Shown here piece after piece: positions 24,725-33,196 of a stretch of 64,000 nt of DNA; position 1 is the first letter of the stretch, and the number at the start of each line of letters is the position of its first letter. Source of the DNA: Candidatus Peribacteria bacterium (GTDB taxonomy: Bacteria; Patescibacteriota; Gracilibacteria; Peribacterales; Peribacteraceae); the NCBI GenBank assembly GCA_020632295.1, contig JACKFU010000002.1, positions 372,001 to 436,000 on the forward strand, in the 5' to 3' direction. The notes beneath the pieces were generated by a model. The model was not told the origin of the DNA and made no database searches. It worked only from the letters and a program-made list of their open reading frames with translations. The translations under genes were made by a program, and so were the position numbers.

Positions 24725-25518
24725 AGATTGCGCATTACTGCGCATCCGCGTCGTACCGCAAGAACATCATGTGTGCGAATGTACGTTGCGCCGTTTCGAG
24801 CTGCTACTGCTGACGCAACAATGGTTGCTGGAAGACGATCTGATGGAGGGAGATTCTCCTCCCCTGCTAAAAATGATTTTCGTGATGGACTTACAAAGAT
24901 CGGTGCAATGTCCTTGAGTTCATGCAGGCGCCTGAGAATCTCAAACGAGTACTCAGGCTTACTGGAAACAAAATGCCCCATGCCCGGGTCGATGATGATG
25001 CGTGAGCGGTCAACTCCCGCCCCCTCTGCCTCAGCTACTCTCGATGACAAGAATGCACTGACTGTTTCGATAACATCGTCATAGTCAGTATTGGCGACCG
25101 TCGTTCTTGCGGACGTGTCTTTTGCGTACATCAGCACAACCGTGGCATTCGTCTCAGCCATCACTGCAAACATATTTGCATCCCCTCGTCCTGCAGTGAT
25201 GTCGTTAATCATGTATGCACCGGCAGCTACAGCCTCTTTTGCTACTTCTGCTTTGTAGGTATCAATAGATATTCGTACTTCGGGTTTCTGATTTCGCATT
25301 TCTTTGATGACTGGTATGACTCTCGATAGCTCCTCATCGGTGGAGACATCCTTCGATCCCGGTCCTGTCGACTCTCCGCCAATGTCGATAATGTCTGCGC
25401 CTTCCTGCAATAACCCCCCTACTCTTCGCAGAGCATCGTCAATATGATTGAATTTCCCTCCATCAAAATAGGAATCGGGGGTGGTATTGAGAATGCCAAC
25501 GATACGAGGAGTATTCAT
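24721..25518 (-). CDS. folP: Dihydropteroate synthase
   Basis: 265 residues, TIM-barrel DHPS fold: GILNTTPDSYFDGG (pterin loop 1), DIGGESTGPGS (loop 2), NDITAG, DPGMGHFVSS, SPSRKSFLAG (catalytic Lys) and IRTHDV. It condenses pABA with dihydropterin pyrophosphate in folate synthesis. In loop 2 the usual GESTRPG Arg is Gly. That Arg is commonly near-invariant in true DHPS, so activity or pABA use should be viewed with caution. Start ATG 25518 is chosen because the longer frame adds residues encoded by an AACAGTT repeat. Confidence 0.88.
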   Translation of the reverse strand: MNTPRIVGILNTTPDSYFDGGKFNHIDDALRRVGGLLQEGADIIDIGGESTGPGSKDVSTDEELSRVIPVIKEMRNQKPEVRISIDTYKAEVAKEAVAAGAYMINDITAGRGDANMFAVMAETNATVVLMYAKDTSARTTVANTDYDDVIETVSAFLSSRVAEAEGAGVDRSRIIIDPGMGHFVSSKPEYSFEILRRLHELKDIAPIFVSPSRKSFLAGEENLPPSDRLPATIVASAVAARNGATYIRTHDVLAVRRGCAVMRNL

Positions 25519-25528
25519 AGAAATATCG

Positions 25529-25557
25529 TAACAGTTAACAGTTAACAGTTCACAGTT
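25529..25557. repeat. AACAGTT tandem repeat, folP upstream spacer
   Basis: Four near-copies of the 7-8-mer AACAGTTA/AACAGTTC between the divergent folP and phosphohexomutase genes. Confidence 0.8.
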
Positions 25558-25579
25558 ATTTCTGTACCATCTGCGTACA

Positions 25580-26971
25580 GTGACCTCCATCGATCCTCAC
25601 ATTTTTCGGGCGTATGACATTCGCGGGAAGGCCGGTTCCCAGATTACCGAGGAGGCTTGCCTGCTGATTGGCAAAGCATTCGGTTCAACCGTACGTGAGC
25701 TCTACGGTATCGACCAACCAGTGATTGCTGTCGGCAGAGATGCAAGAACCCATGGCCCAGGGTTTGAGAGCGCTGTGATTGATGGCCTTGTTTCATCGGG
25801 GTGTCACGTCCTCAAGATTGGCCAAACACCTAGCCCGGTAAACTATTTCACTGTCTGTAATAGGCAGCTTGATGGGAGTGTGCAGATTACCGCAAGTCAT
25901 AATCCAGCAGAGGATAACGGCCTTAAGCTCCAAGTACGGGAAGCGGAGGCATTTAGTGGTGATGACCTCCAAGAGTTGTATAAAAAAATTGCTCAGGATA
26001 CGAATCACGAATCACGAATTACAAACACGACTGGTTCCGTAGAAGAAATTGACGCCATTACCCCCTACCTTGACCATCTCAACGCTCTGTTTGGACCTGT
26101 GGGCAGCGGCATGAAGGTCGTCATTGATACGGGTAACGGTGTTGCTGGCCCTGTGTACCAGGAAGCTCTCATGAATGCAGAAGCAGAGGTAACTGGTCTA
26201 TTCATCGAACCTGATGGCACCTTCCCCAATCATCCGGCAGATCCCAGTAAGTACGACACTCTTAAAGATCTTCAGGCAAAGATACAGGAAACACACGCAG
26301 ACCTAGGGCTAGCATTCGACGGTGATGGCGATCGGCTTGGGCTTGTTGATGAAAACGGCGTGATCCGCACTGCTGATGAAGTACTGATGCTGCTTGCGAA
26401 AGATCATCTTAGTCGGCACCCAGAGAACGCTGTCGTCTTTACTGTCAGCAACTCTGGCGCTTTACAATCGGAGATTGAAGCCTGGGGTGGTAAACCTATC
26501 ATGACAACTGTAGGACATAGCTTTGTCGAGCATGCGATGCGCGATAATGATGCATTACTAGGCGGAGAACAATCTGGGCATTTTTTCTGTGGCGAAGACT
26601 ACTTTGGGTTTGATGATGCACTCGTCACTGCCCTCAGAGTTATCAAGATTCTTTCAGGGGCAAAGCTTTCAACCCTATTTTCTGAATTCCCAACAGTCTA
26701 TCAATCCCCTGAACTTCGTCCTGACTGCCCAGACGAGAAGAAGGCAGGAATCGTTAAGAGTATTATTGATCACTTTAAAAAAGACTATCCAGTGAATGAT
26801 CTCGATGGAGCGCGCATCGATTTTGGGGAGGGTGCTTGGGCAGGCATCCGCAAGAGCAACACCTCACCAAAACTGAGTATCTGTATGGAGGCTAGAAGCC
26901 CTGAAAAGTTACAGGAAATAGAGCAAATCGTCCTAAATCACCTAAAAATCTATCCCGAGATAACACTGTAG
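25580..26971 (+). CDS. Phosphomannomutase/phosphoglucomutase
   Basis: 463 residues, alpha-D-phosphohexomutase superfamily: FRAYDIRGKAG at the N-terminus, active-site phosphoserine loop TASHNPAEDNGLKL, Mg loop FDGDGDRLGLVD, sugar loop GGEQSGHFF, and the C-terminal phosphate-binding domain. It interconverts hexose-1- and -6-phosphates for cell-envelope sugars. The start is GTG (25580). The tandem repeat ACGAATCACGAATC (around 26000) is inserted in-frame, encoding NHESRIT in a surface loop. The gene is divergent from folP. Confidence 0.92.
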   Translation: MTSIDPHIFRAYDIRGKAGSQITEEACLLIGKAFGSTVRELYGIDQPVIAVGRDARTHGPGFESAVIDGLVSSGCHVLKIGQTPSPVNYFTVCNRQLDGSVQITASHNPAEDNGLKLQVREAEAFSGDDLQELYKKIAQDTNHESRITNTTGSVEEIDAITPYLDHLNALFGPVGSGMKVVIDTGNGVAGPVYQEALMNAEAEVTGLFIEPDGTFPNHPADPSKYDTLKDLQAKIQETHADLGLAFDGDGDRLGLVDENGVIRTADEVLMLLAKDHLSRHPENAVVFTVSNSGALQSEIEAWGGKPIMTTVGHSFVEHAMRDNDALLGGEQSGHFFCGEDYFGFDDALVTALRVIKILSGAKLSTLFSEFPTVYQSPELRPDCPDEKKAGIVKSIIDHFKKDYPVNDLDGARIDFGEGAWAGIRKSNTSPKLSICMEARSPEKLQEIEQIVLNHLKIYPEITL

Positions 26972-27002
26972 AAATTGGGTAAATCGTGCTAGAATAGAGG
27001 AG

Positions 27003-27158
27003 ATGTGGTTCTGTAACAGATCAAAAGCAGCGGCCCCCTGTAAAATTGTAAAACGGTTGGTTACTGGCCTTATTATCGGCGGTGCCATCGGCTCTGTTAT
27101 AGGTAAACGCCTCATGGAGGAGCAAATGGAAGATGATGATGAAAACAACGTCGACTAA
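27003..27158 (+). CDS. Small membrane protein, YtxH-like
   Basis: 51 residues: a basic N-terminus with two Cys (WFCNRSK...APCKIVK), one Gly-rich hydrophobic helix (VTGLIIGGAIGSVIG) and an acidic tail (EEQMEDDDENNVD). The GxxxG-type helix resembles YtxH/general-stress-like small membrane proteins. TAGAAT ends 7 nt before the ATG, and an AGGAG also lies directly upstream. Confidence 0.6.
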   Translation: MWFCNRSKAAAPCKIVKRLVTGLIIGGAIGSVIGKRLMEEQMEDDDENNVD

Positions 27159-27301
27159 CAAGCAAGATCGCATAGTCTCTCTTTTTGTCTTCAATAAGCC
27201 ATTTTTTTAATATATCAATAGATAATACTACCTTCCGCTACCGCTTTTTTTGTAGACGACGATACTTCCTATCGTATTCTATCTACTTCCCCACCATCCC
27301 C

Positions 27302-27499
27302 ATGTCTCCACTAACACTAGGTGTAGATGAGCCAGCAACAGTTGAAGAACTATTATCAGCAGACCATCCTGCACTAAACCCAGACAATAAAACACCTGAT
27401 GCTGTTCAAGTGCATATCGAGCAGTTGCTACGGAGTAAGGGGTCTACCAGAGCACGCGACCTATTGAACTCGGGGCATACCGAGCTTGTTGGCAGCTAA
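27302..27499 (+). CDS. Small hypothetical protein
   Basis: About 65 residues, starting MSPLTLGVDEPATVEELLSAD. Soluble, helical, mildly acidic, without recognisable motifs. A TATTCT -10-like element lies about 25 nt upstream. The last four bases overlap the convergent asparaginase gene. A longer upstream frame exists, but its extra residues (RYRFFCRRRYFLSYSIYF) look non-coding. Confidence 0.45.
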   Translation: MSPLTLGVDEPATVEELLSADHPALNPDNKTPDAVQVHIEQLLRSKGSTRARDLLNSGHTELVGS

Positions 27500-28488
27500 T
27501 CGGATAACTCACCAACTAAACTCCTCTCCATAATATCTCTCATACGGCGAGGAGTTTTTGCTTGGGTCAGTGCCCACATCAGCTTGACGGTGGCACATTC
27601 AAACGTCATATCCTTGCCGGAGATAATTCCTAGTTGCTCTAGGGTGAGCTGCTTCCGGTACTTATGCAAATCGACCTTTCCCCGTAATGCCTGGGACGTC
27701 ATGACAATAGGAATCTCCTTCTGCGTCACTCGTTGGAGCCAAGGGAAGAGATCTATGGAGAGCATACCTGGACCGTACGTACGTAGAACAATCCCATGTG
27801 GCTCAGCCTCAAGTACCGCTGAGAGAAATGCTTCGGGCATGCCGGGGTAGACAGTCATCATAATAACATTCGCATCGAAGTCCGGCTTACAACTTAGTAT
27901 TCTCTTTCGACGAACAGTCCGATGATCCGCCAAATGTAGCTCCGTACTAAAGTCCATAAGTGGCATACACTTTGGGCTTTCGAAGGTTTGAAGGAACGAG
28001 GCTTCTACTTTCTTTGCCCGTGTCCCACGCAAAATATGCGGACCAAGTGCCACGCATACCTCTGCAATATCCATCTGTGCAGCGCGAATGGCAAACACCA
28101 GGTTCATGCGGCCGTCCCCTGCTAAGTCATTTATTGGCAAGAGTGCCCCTGTCAGTACAATGGGCTTACTAAGCCCCTGCAATGCAAAGCTCAGTGCACA
28201 AGCTGTATAGCTCATGGTGTTTGTCCCATGGATGACGACAAATCCATCGAACTCATCGTAGTTCTCCTGAATAGTTCTGGCTATTTCTGTCCAGTTAGAA
28301 GGCTTAATCTCCGATGAACCGACATTAGCAATAGAGAAGAACTGGAGAGACACCTCTTTTTGAAGTTCGGGAAGAAACCGGTGTACCTCGGAAAGCGACT
28401 CGAGCGGCTCAATGCGCCCAGTCTTTTGATTGACCTTCATTCCAATGGATCCCCCGACGTAGAGCAATGCAATCTTTGAGCGAGCCAT
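27496..28488 (-). CDS. Type I asparaginase-like amidohydrolase with altered active site
   Basis: 330 residues, L-asparaginase (AnsA) fold: N-terminal GGSIGM, then FVVIHGTNTMSYTACALSFAL and VLTGALLPINDLAGDGRMNL. In characterised asparaginases the first motif is GGTI with a Thr nucleophile, and the second is HGTDT with an Asp in the catalytic set. Here they are Ser and Asn. Ser could still act as a nucleophile, but the loss of the Asp is unusual, so the substrate or activity may differ. TAGAAT lies 6 nt upstream. A 14-bp palindrome sits in front of the -10. Confidence 0.8.
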   Translation of the reverse strand: MARSKIALLYVGGSIGMKVNQKTGRIEPLESLSEVHRFLPELQKEVSLQFFSIANVGSSEIKPSNWTEIARTIQENYDEFDGFVVIHGTNTMSYTACALSFALQGLSKPIVLTGALLPINDLAGDGRMNLVFAIRAAQMDIAEVCVALGPHILRGTRAKKVEASFLQTFESPKCMPLMDFSTELHLADHRTVRRKRILSCKPDFDANVIMMTVYPGMPEAFLSAVLEAEPHGIVLRTYGPGMLSIDLFPWLQRVTQKEIPIVMTSQALRGKVDLHKYRKQLTLEQLGIISGKDMTFECATVKLMWALTQAKTPRRMRDIMERSLVGELSD

Positions 28489-28494
28489 GTATGA

Positions 28495-28517
28495 ATTCTA
28501 CAGATTCTCCGGAGAAT
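28495..28517 (-). promoter_or_regulatory. -10 element and palindromic operator candidate, asparaginase gene
   Basis: Minus-strand TAGAAT (28495-28500) lies 6 nt from the start codon. The perfect palindrome ATTCTCCGGAGAAT (28504-28517) lies 3 bp upstream of it, between gmk and the asparaginase gene. Confidence 0.45.
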
Positions 28518-28523
28518 ACAAAG

Positions 28524-29099
28524 TTAAAAAATCGCTTCTTCTACTTGAGCAATAGCATTCTCGAGTGCCCCTTCTTTATTGATCACTTTGACATCACAAT
28601 CATCGGCGTGATCAAGCTCGTTCTCCATGCTTGCAATACGACGTGCCAGTTCTTCCTCTGATATAGGAGCACGGTCAGTAATATGGGCGATGAGCTGCTT
28701 CTTGCTCTCGGGGAGGATAAAGATGGACTGTAAATCGTACCCAGAATCTGACTCACGGAAGTAGCGATGTTTTCGGATGCTATCAAAGCCCTGGACATCT
28801 ACTTCGCGAATGACGATTTTTCCCTCATCGATGTAAGGAATAATTTCATCAACCAATGTGCCGTACCGTTCTTTACCATGAACTACTGCATATTCGAGGA
28901 TCTTCTTCTCCTGCTCTAGAGCATCAAACTCATCATCAGAGACAAAATGGTAGAGGTCATCCCCCTCGCCCTGGCGCCTTTTGCGCGTCGTAGCACTTCT
29001 GGGGAAGTGAAGTTCTGGGTGCCTCTCCTTTAGGGCCTTGAGGATAACACTCTTCCCTACACCACTTGGGCCGATAATAAGGACTAATTTACCCTTCAT
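28524..29099 (-). CDS. gmk: Guanylate kinase
   Basis: About 191 residues; phosphorylates GMP to GDP. P-loop GPSGVGKS near the N-terminus, then FPRSATTRKRRQGEGDDLYHFV (GMP-binding) and REVDVQGFDSIRK. ATG 29099 (MKGKLVLIIG) is chosen because the TAGTGT -10 element on the minus strand ends 8 nt upstream. The longer frame from 29111 would overlap it. Confidence 0.95.
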   Translation of the reverse strand: MKGKLVLIIGPSGVGKSVILKALKERHPELHFPRSATTRKRRQGEGDDLYHFVSDDEFDALEQEKKILEYAVVHGKERYGTLVDEIIPYIDEGKIVIREVDVQGFDSIRKHRYFRESDSGYDLQSIFILPESKKQLIAHITDRAPISEEELARRIASMENELDHADDCDVKVINKEGALENAIAQVEEAIF

Positions 29100-29149
29100 T
29101 TGCCCATACACTACAGCATTTTAGGCTTCCATTGAAGCCATATTTGTGA

Positions 29150-29155
29150 TACAAT
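29150..29155 (+). promoter_or_regulatory. -10 element for candidate structured RNA
   Basis: TACAAT preceded by TGTG (extended -10 character). No start codon follows at leaderless distance. Transcription would begin near 29162. Confidence 0.45.
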
Positions 29156-29394
29156 AGTAAGTTCGATCTTTCACAAGAATTGCAAAGTAAACTTTGCAGG
29201 TAGGAATGAGAAGTGACGCCGCGCAAGCATGGCTATCCGGTTTCGACTTGAGACGCCCATGTAGGCACGGTCCCCTTCCCAAGACGATGTCTTGGGCCCC
29301 GGGTCTTGTATCCGGTGTTCAAGTCACTTCTCGTTCCTCCCTGCTTCGGGTGACAGACCCACCCTCTATACAAACACAAACAGAAAAGGAGATA

Positions 29395-29423
29395 CCCGCC
29401 TACGCCAAGGCTTCGGCGGGCAG
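29395..29423. repeat. Palindromic dispersed repeat (GCCTACGCC...GGCTTCGGCGGGC type)
   Basis: A CCCGCC...GGCGGG palindrome with the core TACGCCAAGGCTTCGGCG. A related word (CTTCGGCTTCGGCGG) occurs between the two tRNA genes near 33121-33137. Similar elements are common in CPR genomes and read through frames as YAKASAGRQ-like peptides. Confidence 0.6.
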
Positions 29424-29498
29424 GCAAACACCAACATGGACTGATGCACCGAATGCATTACACAGCATGGAGGAGCAGATTGGTCTACTGCAACCTCT

Positions 29499-29535
29499 AG
29501 GGCGTTTCCCCTCACGCAGGGTAAGCGCCCTTTTT
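29499..29535 (+). terminator. Terminator of the structured RNA
   Basis: AGGGCGTT (29499-29506) pairs with the AAGCGCCCT segment (29523-29531), followed by TTTTTC on the plus strand. There is no U-run on the minus strand, so it serves a plus-strand transcript, not the convergent DUF389 gene that starts immediately after. Confidence 0.75.
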
Positions 29536-30213
29536 CTAACCTTCTGTTTTCTTAATCGCCTTTTCCTCTACATCGGCGGTATTAATAAATCCAAGAATCC
29601 AGAAGACGAGAAAGCCAGCGAGACAAATGCCCACCAGGTTTGCCAAAAACAACACCAAGGAATTATTAATGAGCACCGGCTGCCAGAGGGCGATACCAAT
29701 ACCTACAGCACAGAGTGGTGGAAGCAACGAAACCGCTACAGCCACACCAGCTGCACTGCTACTTAAGTCTTCTTTCACCCATGCAAATGCTGCAGCAATA
29801 CCGCTGCAGAATGCGATGAAAATGTACACACCTGTATTAATGGAATCAGGAATCCAGTTTACGACGAGCCCTGCTTCCGCGAGGATCAACGTTAAGGAAG
29901 CAGATGTTGCAAGCGTCAGCACAAGTGATACAAGGAGTATTTTTAGGGAGCGCAAAAATCCGTTGATATTGCCTGAGACAAGTGAGAGCGAAATAGAGAG
30001 AAGAGGGATGAGAAGGGGTGCCAAAATCATTCCACCAATGATGACTGAAACATTATTGATGAGTAGTCCCGGCGTAATAATCAGCGTTGCAAGTAGCAAT
30101 AGTAGATAATATCCACTGTGAAATGTCCCCATAGATATCAAACGTTCAATTGCCTCATGGCGCTCTTTGCGAGAGGCTTCGAGCAGTGATGTATCGTTTT
30201 TAAAGAGAAACAT
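29536..30213 (-). CDS. DUF389 family membrane protein
   Basis: 225 residues with five to six transmembrane helices. The DUF389 signature is present: LLATLIITPGLLINNVSVIIGGMILAPLLIPLLSIS and AFAWVKEDLSSSAAGVAVAVSLLPPLCAVGIGIAL. The family is widespread and its molecular function is not established. A TATACT -10 ends 8 nt before the ATG. Confidence 0.88.
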   Translation of the reverse strand: MFLFKNDTSLLEASRKERHEAIERLISMGTFHSGYYLLLLLATLIITPGLLINNVSVIIGGMILAPLLIPLLSISLSLVSGNINGFLRSLKILLVSLVLTLATSASLTLILAEAGLVVNWIPDSINTGVYIFIAFCSGIAAAFAWVKEDLSSSAAGVAVAVSLLPPLCAVGIGIALWQPVLINNSLVLFLANLVGICLAGFLVFWILGFINTADVEEKAIKKTEG

Positions 30214-30234
30214 TGTCTTGCAGTATACAGGAGA

Positions 30235-31710
30235 TTATTTAAAGACAAATGTATCTTTGGGGATGCCAAAATCTTGAATGACCTTCCAGTTTTCTGCTTT
30301 GTCGCGTACAAAGATAATATTGTTCCTGTCAGCAAATACGGGTATCCATGCAATATCATTTATCCGCGCCTTCAAAAACTCTTGTGCCCAAGGGGTTCTA
30401 TCCCCGTAGTAAAACAGAATAACGTTGAAATCATATTTCTCTAGTTCTCGGTACCACACGCTATCGTCTTGCATCATTGGAATAAAAACATCTCTCCAGA
30501 ATGCAGAAGGGTGAGATTCCGGACGGTTGTAGGCAAAGGGTTTTATCTCTGGAAAAAAGTGATAAATGGCATAGCCACCAATATCAAAATTGTTAAACAT
30601 CGGCCCGTTTATCTCCTGCTTCTTCATGAACATTGCCGCATTGTTCGCATTCGGCTCGAGCCCAAGTACAAGCCAACGATGGCTCAGTGTGTACCCCTGC
30701 CATAGGAGACTCATTGTTACCAGGATTCCTCCAGTGATATAGATCAAACGCGTACGAGGAATTGCTGCTGCAAAGACAGGTATAAGGAGAAGGGCAGTCA
30801 TTGCAATATGGCGCACAGCAAGCCAGCTCATGAGAATCATGAGGCCAGACATAACAACGTACGGCCAATGCTCGCGGAGTATCTTCCTGCGCAATAAGAC
30901 AAACACAGCAACAACGTACAGCACTGTGGCGCCTGCAAGATACGTAAAGGCAGTTGATGTGATACCAATTCCTTTGAGGAAGAGCACTGCCTGGTTTTCG
31001 AGTACCGCATAACCGGGATCACGCAGAATCCCAAATGGATACAGTGCCCCTGCAATCCCAGAAGGGTTAATGAGCGTTGCAAGTGTCGAGATCACAAGAA
31101 TGGTACTTAGTTTGAGGCGTAACGGTGAGTTGCGTAAAACCGCATCTACTGTACAGAGGCCAATAAGTGCTATGCCCAGTGGAAACGACGCATGAATGTT
31201 TACCCAAAGCACCATAATGACTGGAAGTGCGTAGAGGTACTTCTTTATTGCAAGTACACTACAGATGAGCCCCATAAACAGGTACCCAAAGAACTCCGGC
31301 CGTATCTCGAGGCGATACGCAATCATCGGAAGAAGAAGTATGGCGATAGCACTTGCGATGGCACCATTCGAGAATCGAGCAGCAAGACGCACAAACAAGA
31401 GGAGTGCAGTCATGCAAAGTGCTATCACAAACAGATGTAACCCTTTCCAGCCAATAGCTGCTTGTATTACATAGAAAAGAAGTCCCGCCAGCCAGTGGTG
31501 GTTGACGATGGGAAAATCAGGGTGGCTTGTTGAGTAGAAGTTCGTGTGCAGCAGCGCATGTCGCCACTGTGGAAACTCAAAGAATATGCGCCCATCGGTA
31601 ATGTGACGACCGATGTCTGCTGTAATAATCGTGATAGGCCAGAGAAGCCAAAGTGCGTAGAACACGACAAGGAGCACTCCGAGTATTGCCGGTACTGCTT
31701 TTTGCTTCAT
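30235..31710 (-). CDS. Polytopic membrane protein, GT-C glycosyltransferase-like
   Basis: About 491 residues with roughly eleven transmembrane helices and a C-terminal soluble domain (NGPMFNNFDIGGYAIYHFFPEIKPFAYN ...). An early periplasmic loop has acidic and His residues (ITADIGRHITDGRIFF; NHHWLAGLLFYV), the kind of pattern seen in GT-C mannosyl/oligosaccharyl transferases, but no definitive signature. ATG 31710 (MKQKAVPAILG) is chosen: TACGAT ends 7 nt upstream. The next gene upstream encodes an SGNH-like protein; both may act in surface glycan or polymer modification. Confidence 0.6.
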   Translation of the reverse strand: MKQKAVPAILGVLLVVFYALWLLWPITIITADIGRHITDGRIFFEFPQWRHALLHTNFYSTSHPDFPIVNHHWLAGLLFYVIQAAIGWKGLHLFVIALCMTALLLFVRLAARFSNGAIASAIAILLLPMIAYRLEIRPEFFGYLFMGLICSVLAIKKYLYALPVIMVLWVNIHASFPLGIALIGLCTVDAVLRNSPLRLKLSTILVISTLATLINPSGIAGALYPFGILRDPGYAVLENQAVLFLKGIGITSTAFTYLAGATVLYVVAVFVLLRRKILREHWPYVVMSGLMILMSWLAVRHIAMTALLLIPVFAAAIPRTRLIYITGGILVTMSLLWQGYTLSHRWLVLGLEPNANNAAMFMKKQEINGPMFNNFDIGGYAIYHFFPEIKPFAYNRPESHPSAFWRDVFIPMMQDDSVWYRELEKYDFNVILFYYGDRTPWAQEFLKARINDIAWIPVFADRNNIIFVRDKAENWKVIQDFGIPKDTFVFK

Positions 31711-31757
31711 GTAAATAATCGTAGCATTTCGCATATCTCAATGCATCAGCATCCATC

Positions 31758-32852
31758 CTACTCTGGTTCCGTATTCAATATGCCATCCTGTTTAAACATT
31801 CTAAGTAGATAGTCTGCTTGTGCTTTGTTTCCTTTCCGTGACAAATGGCAACAGTCATCTACAAACATGTTATCTCGTCCGATGCGATCAAACTCATCAA
31901 CAACATCATAAAACTGTGAATAATCATGCTCTTGCGCAAATTGCTTCATAGACTCATTTAAGTACGAGATGGCAGTATAGAGTGTTTGATGCGAACCTTC
32001 CTGTAGTGCTTGTTTATACGACACAGAGAGATTTGCTGGCAGAAGAACAAGAAATGCATTATCGCTACGCACCAGCTCATAGAGTGTTTCTAGGTCCTTC
32101 GTGTTCTCCTTGATAAACATCTTTTTTACCTCTTCGTCTGATGGATCGAATGTTAATTCATGATCTTTCTTATTCCCCTGGAGTTGCATACTCATCAATG
32201 TTCTTCCAATTGCACTATAACGATAGAAAGGTGATTTGATTCTCTTTTGCCACTTGTCAGTTTTTACCGAAGTATTTCTAGTAGTCCAACTAATTGTTCT
32301 ATTCCACTTCGATCCCCATATGTTCAGCTGATTTGCCGGATCTAACACTTGTACTACAACAATAGAAATTGGATATCCCTGACCATGAATAGCATATTTA
32401 TAATGAAAAACAGCCTGATGTAATGAATACGAAGGAACTCCCGCATTGATCACTCCAATACTTTCATATCCATCTTGGAACATAGTTTCAAAAAACTGTG
32501 ACGGCAATGATTCATTGCTATATACACCATACCCAAATGGAACTGAGTCTCCAAGAAAGACAATGTTTGGCACACGAGAATCATACTGATTGAGACCAGA
32601 ACGAAACCCTGCTTTATCAAACGCAAAGCCAAAGGTAGGATCTGCGACAAAATCTTTTCGAGGCGCTATGATCCTCTCATCGTCTGTATAATCCATATAC
32701 GAACGAATGTTAAATACCTCCATCGTTTGATCGGACCAGATCCAAACCCCGTTTGTAAGGCGATAGATTATGTGACCACCAATTTCAATAGCAAATAGGG
32801 TTACCACACTAATTAAACCTGCCAGAAATATATTCTTCTGATATTCCTTCAT
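31758..32852 (-). CDS. SGNH/GDSL-like hydrolase, membrane-anchored
   Basis: About 364 residues: an N-terminal transmembrane helix (FLAGLISVVTLFAIEIGGHIIY), then the SGNH block I IVFLGDSVPFGYGV (Ser nucleophile), GVINAGVPSYSLHQ (block II Gly), and a C-terminal DDCCHLSRKGNKAQADYLL, supplying the Asp and His. The fold suggests an extracytoplasmic esterase or acyltransferase acting on envelope glycans. ATG 32852 lies 8 nt after a TACACT element. Confidence 0.75.
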   Translation of the reverse strand: MKEYQKNIFLAGLISVVTLFAIEIGGHIIYRLTNGVWIWSDQTMEVFNIRSYMDYTDDERIIAPRKDFVADPTFGFAFDKAGFRSGLNQYDSRVPNIVFLGDSVPFGYGVYSNESLPSQFFETMFQDGYESIGVINAGVPSYSLHQAVFHYKYAIHGQGYPISIVVVQVLDPANQLNIWGSKWNRTISWTTRNTSVKTDKWQKRIKSPFYRYSAIGRTLMSMQLQGNKKDHELTFDPSDEEVKKMFIKENTKDLETLYELVRSDNAFLVLLPANLSVSYKQALQEGSHQTLYTAISYLNESMKQFAQEHDYSQFYDVVDEFDRIGRDNMFVDDCCHLSRKGNKAQADYLLRMFKQDGILNTEPE

Positions 32853-32931
32853 TGAGACCAAGTGTATCACATTTGGACCTATTTCTACTAGAAATGGTAA
32901 AGCTCTAGTGTTACTCTCTTTGGGCTTTTTT

Positions 32932-33009
32932 GCGCCCGTAGCTCAGCCCGGATAGAGCGTCTGGTTGCGGTCCAGGAGGTCGTAGGTTCGAATCCTGCCG
33001 GGCGCACCA
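32932..33009 (+). tRNA. tRNA-Arg (anticodon GCG)
   Basis: Full cloverleaf: acceptor GCGCCCG/CGGGCGC, D-arm GCTC...GAGC, anticodon stem TCTGG/CCAGG with loop TTGCGGT (anticodon GCG, reads CGC and CGU), T-loop TTCGAAT, and genomically encoded CCA. Bacteria generally use the ACG anticodon (deaminated to ICG) for this box, so GCG is unusual. Confidence 0.93.
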
Positions 33010-33196
33010 CAGTTGAATTCGAGACGAACACAAGTTCGAAGAACGCGGTGTGAGTCCGAAGATACTGTGTCGGCCGTAGTCCGTATTGCGGACGTAGGCT
33101 GGCTTTCAGTCCACCTTCGCCCTTCGGCTTCGGCGGACAAAGGATCTTGCGATTCGCTGTGTCACTTCGTTCCTTGCTCATCTGCAATTCACCATT
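33010..33196. other. Spacer between tRNA genes
   Basis: No gene is seen. It contains imperfect palindromes: GTAGTCCG...CGGACGTAG near 33075-33096 and AGTCC...GGAC enclosing CTTCGGCTTCGGCGG near 33121-33137, related to the dispersed repeat at 29395. Confidence 0.5.

Larger units (their letters stand above)
29162..29535 (+). ncRNA. Candidate structured noncoding RNA, ~375 nt, unassigned
   Basis: Runs from a promoter-like -10 to a strong Rho-independent terminator, with no convincing coding frame. Visible structure: a short hairpin (GCAAAGT/ACTTTGC, 29182-29197), then a long rod whose ends pair AGGAATGAGAAGTGAC (29202-29217) with GTCACTTCTCGTTCCT (29323-29338), an inner CTTGA/TCAAG stem, and an apical CCCAAGAC/GTCTTGGG hairpin (29278-29296). 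Downstream lies a palindromic dispersed repeat. I tested by eye for tmRNA, RNase P, SRP and 6S signatures and none fits well. The identity is unknown. Confidence 0.5.

Noticed and set aside
29202..29338. tmRNA or RNase P RNA
   Set aside because: GGTTTCGAC recalls tmRNA, but no matching acceptor strand, tag frame or 3' TTCRA-CCA end is found; the RNase P GAGGAAAG core is absent.
29194..29766. 190-residue plus-strand frame across the structured RNA
   Set aside because: No start signal or family resemblance; it runs through the palindromic repeat and terminator and overlaps DUF389. The RNA structure explains the region better.
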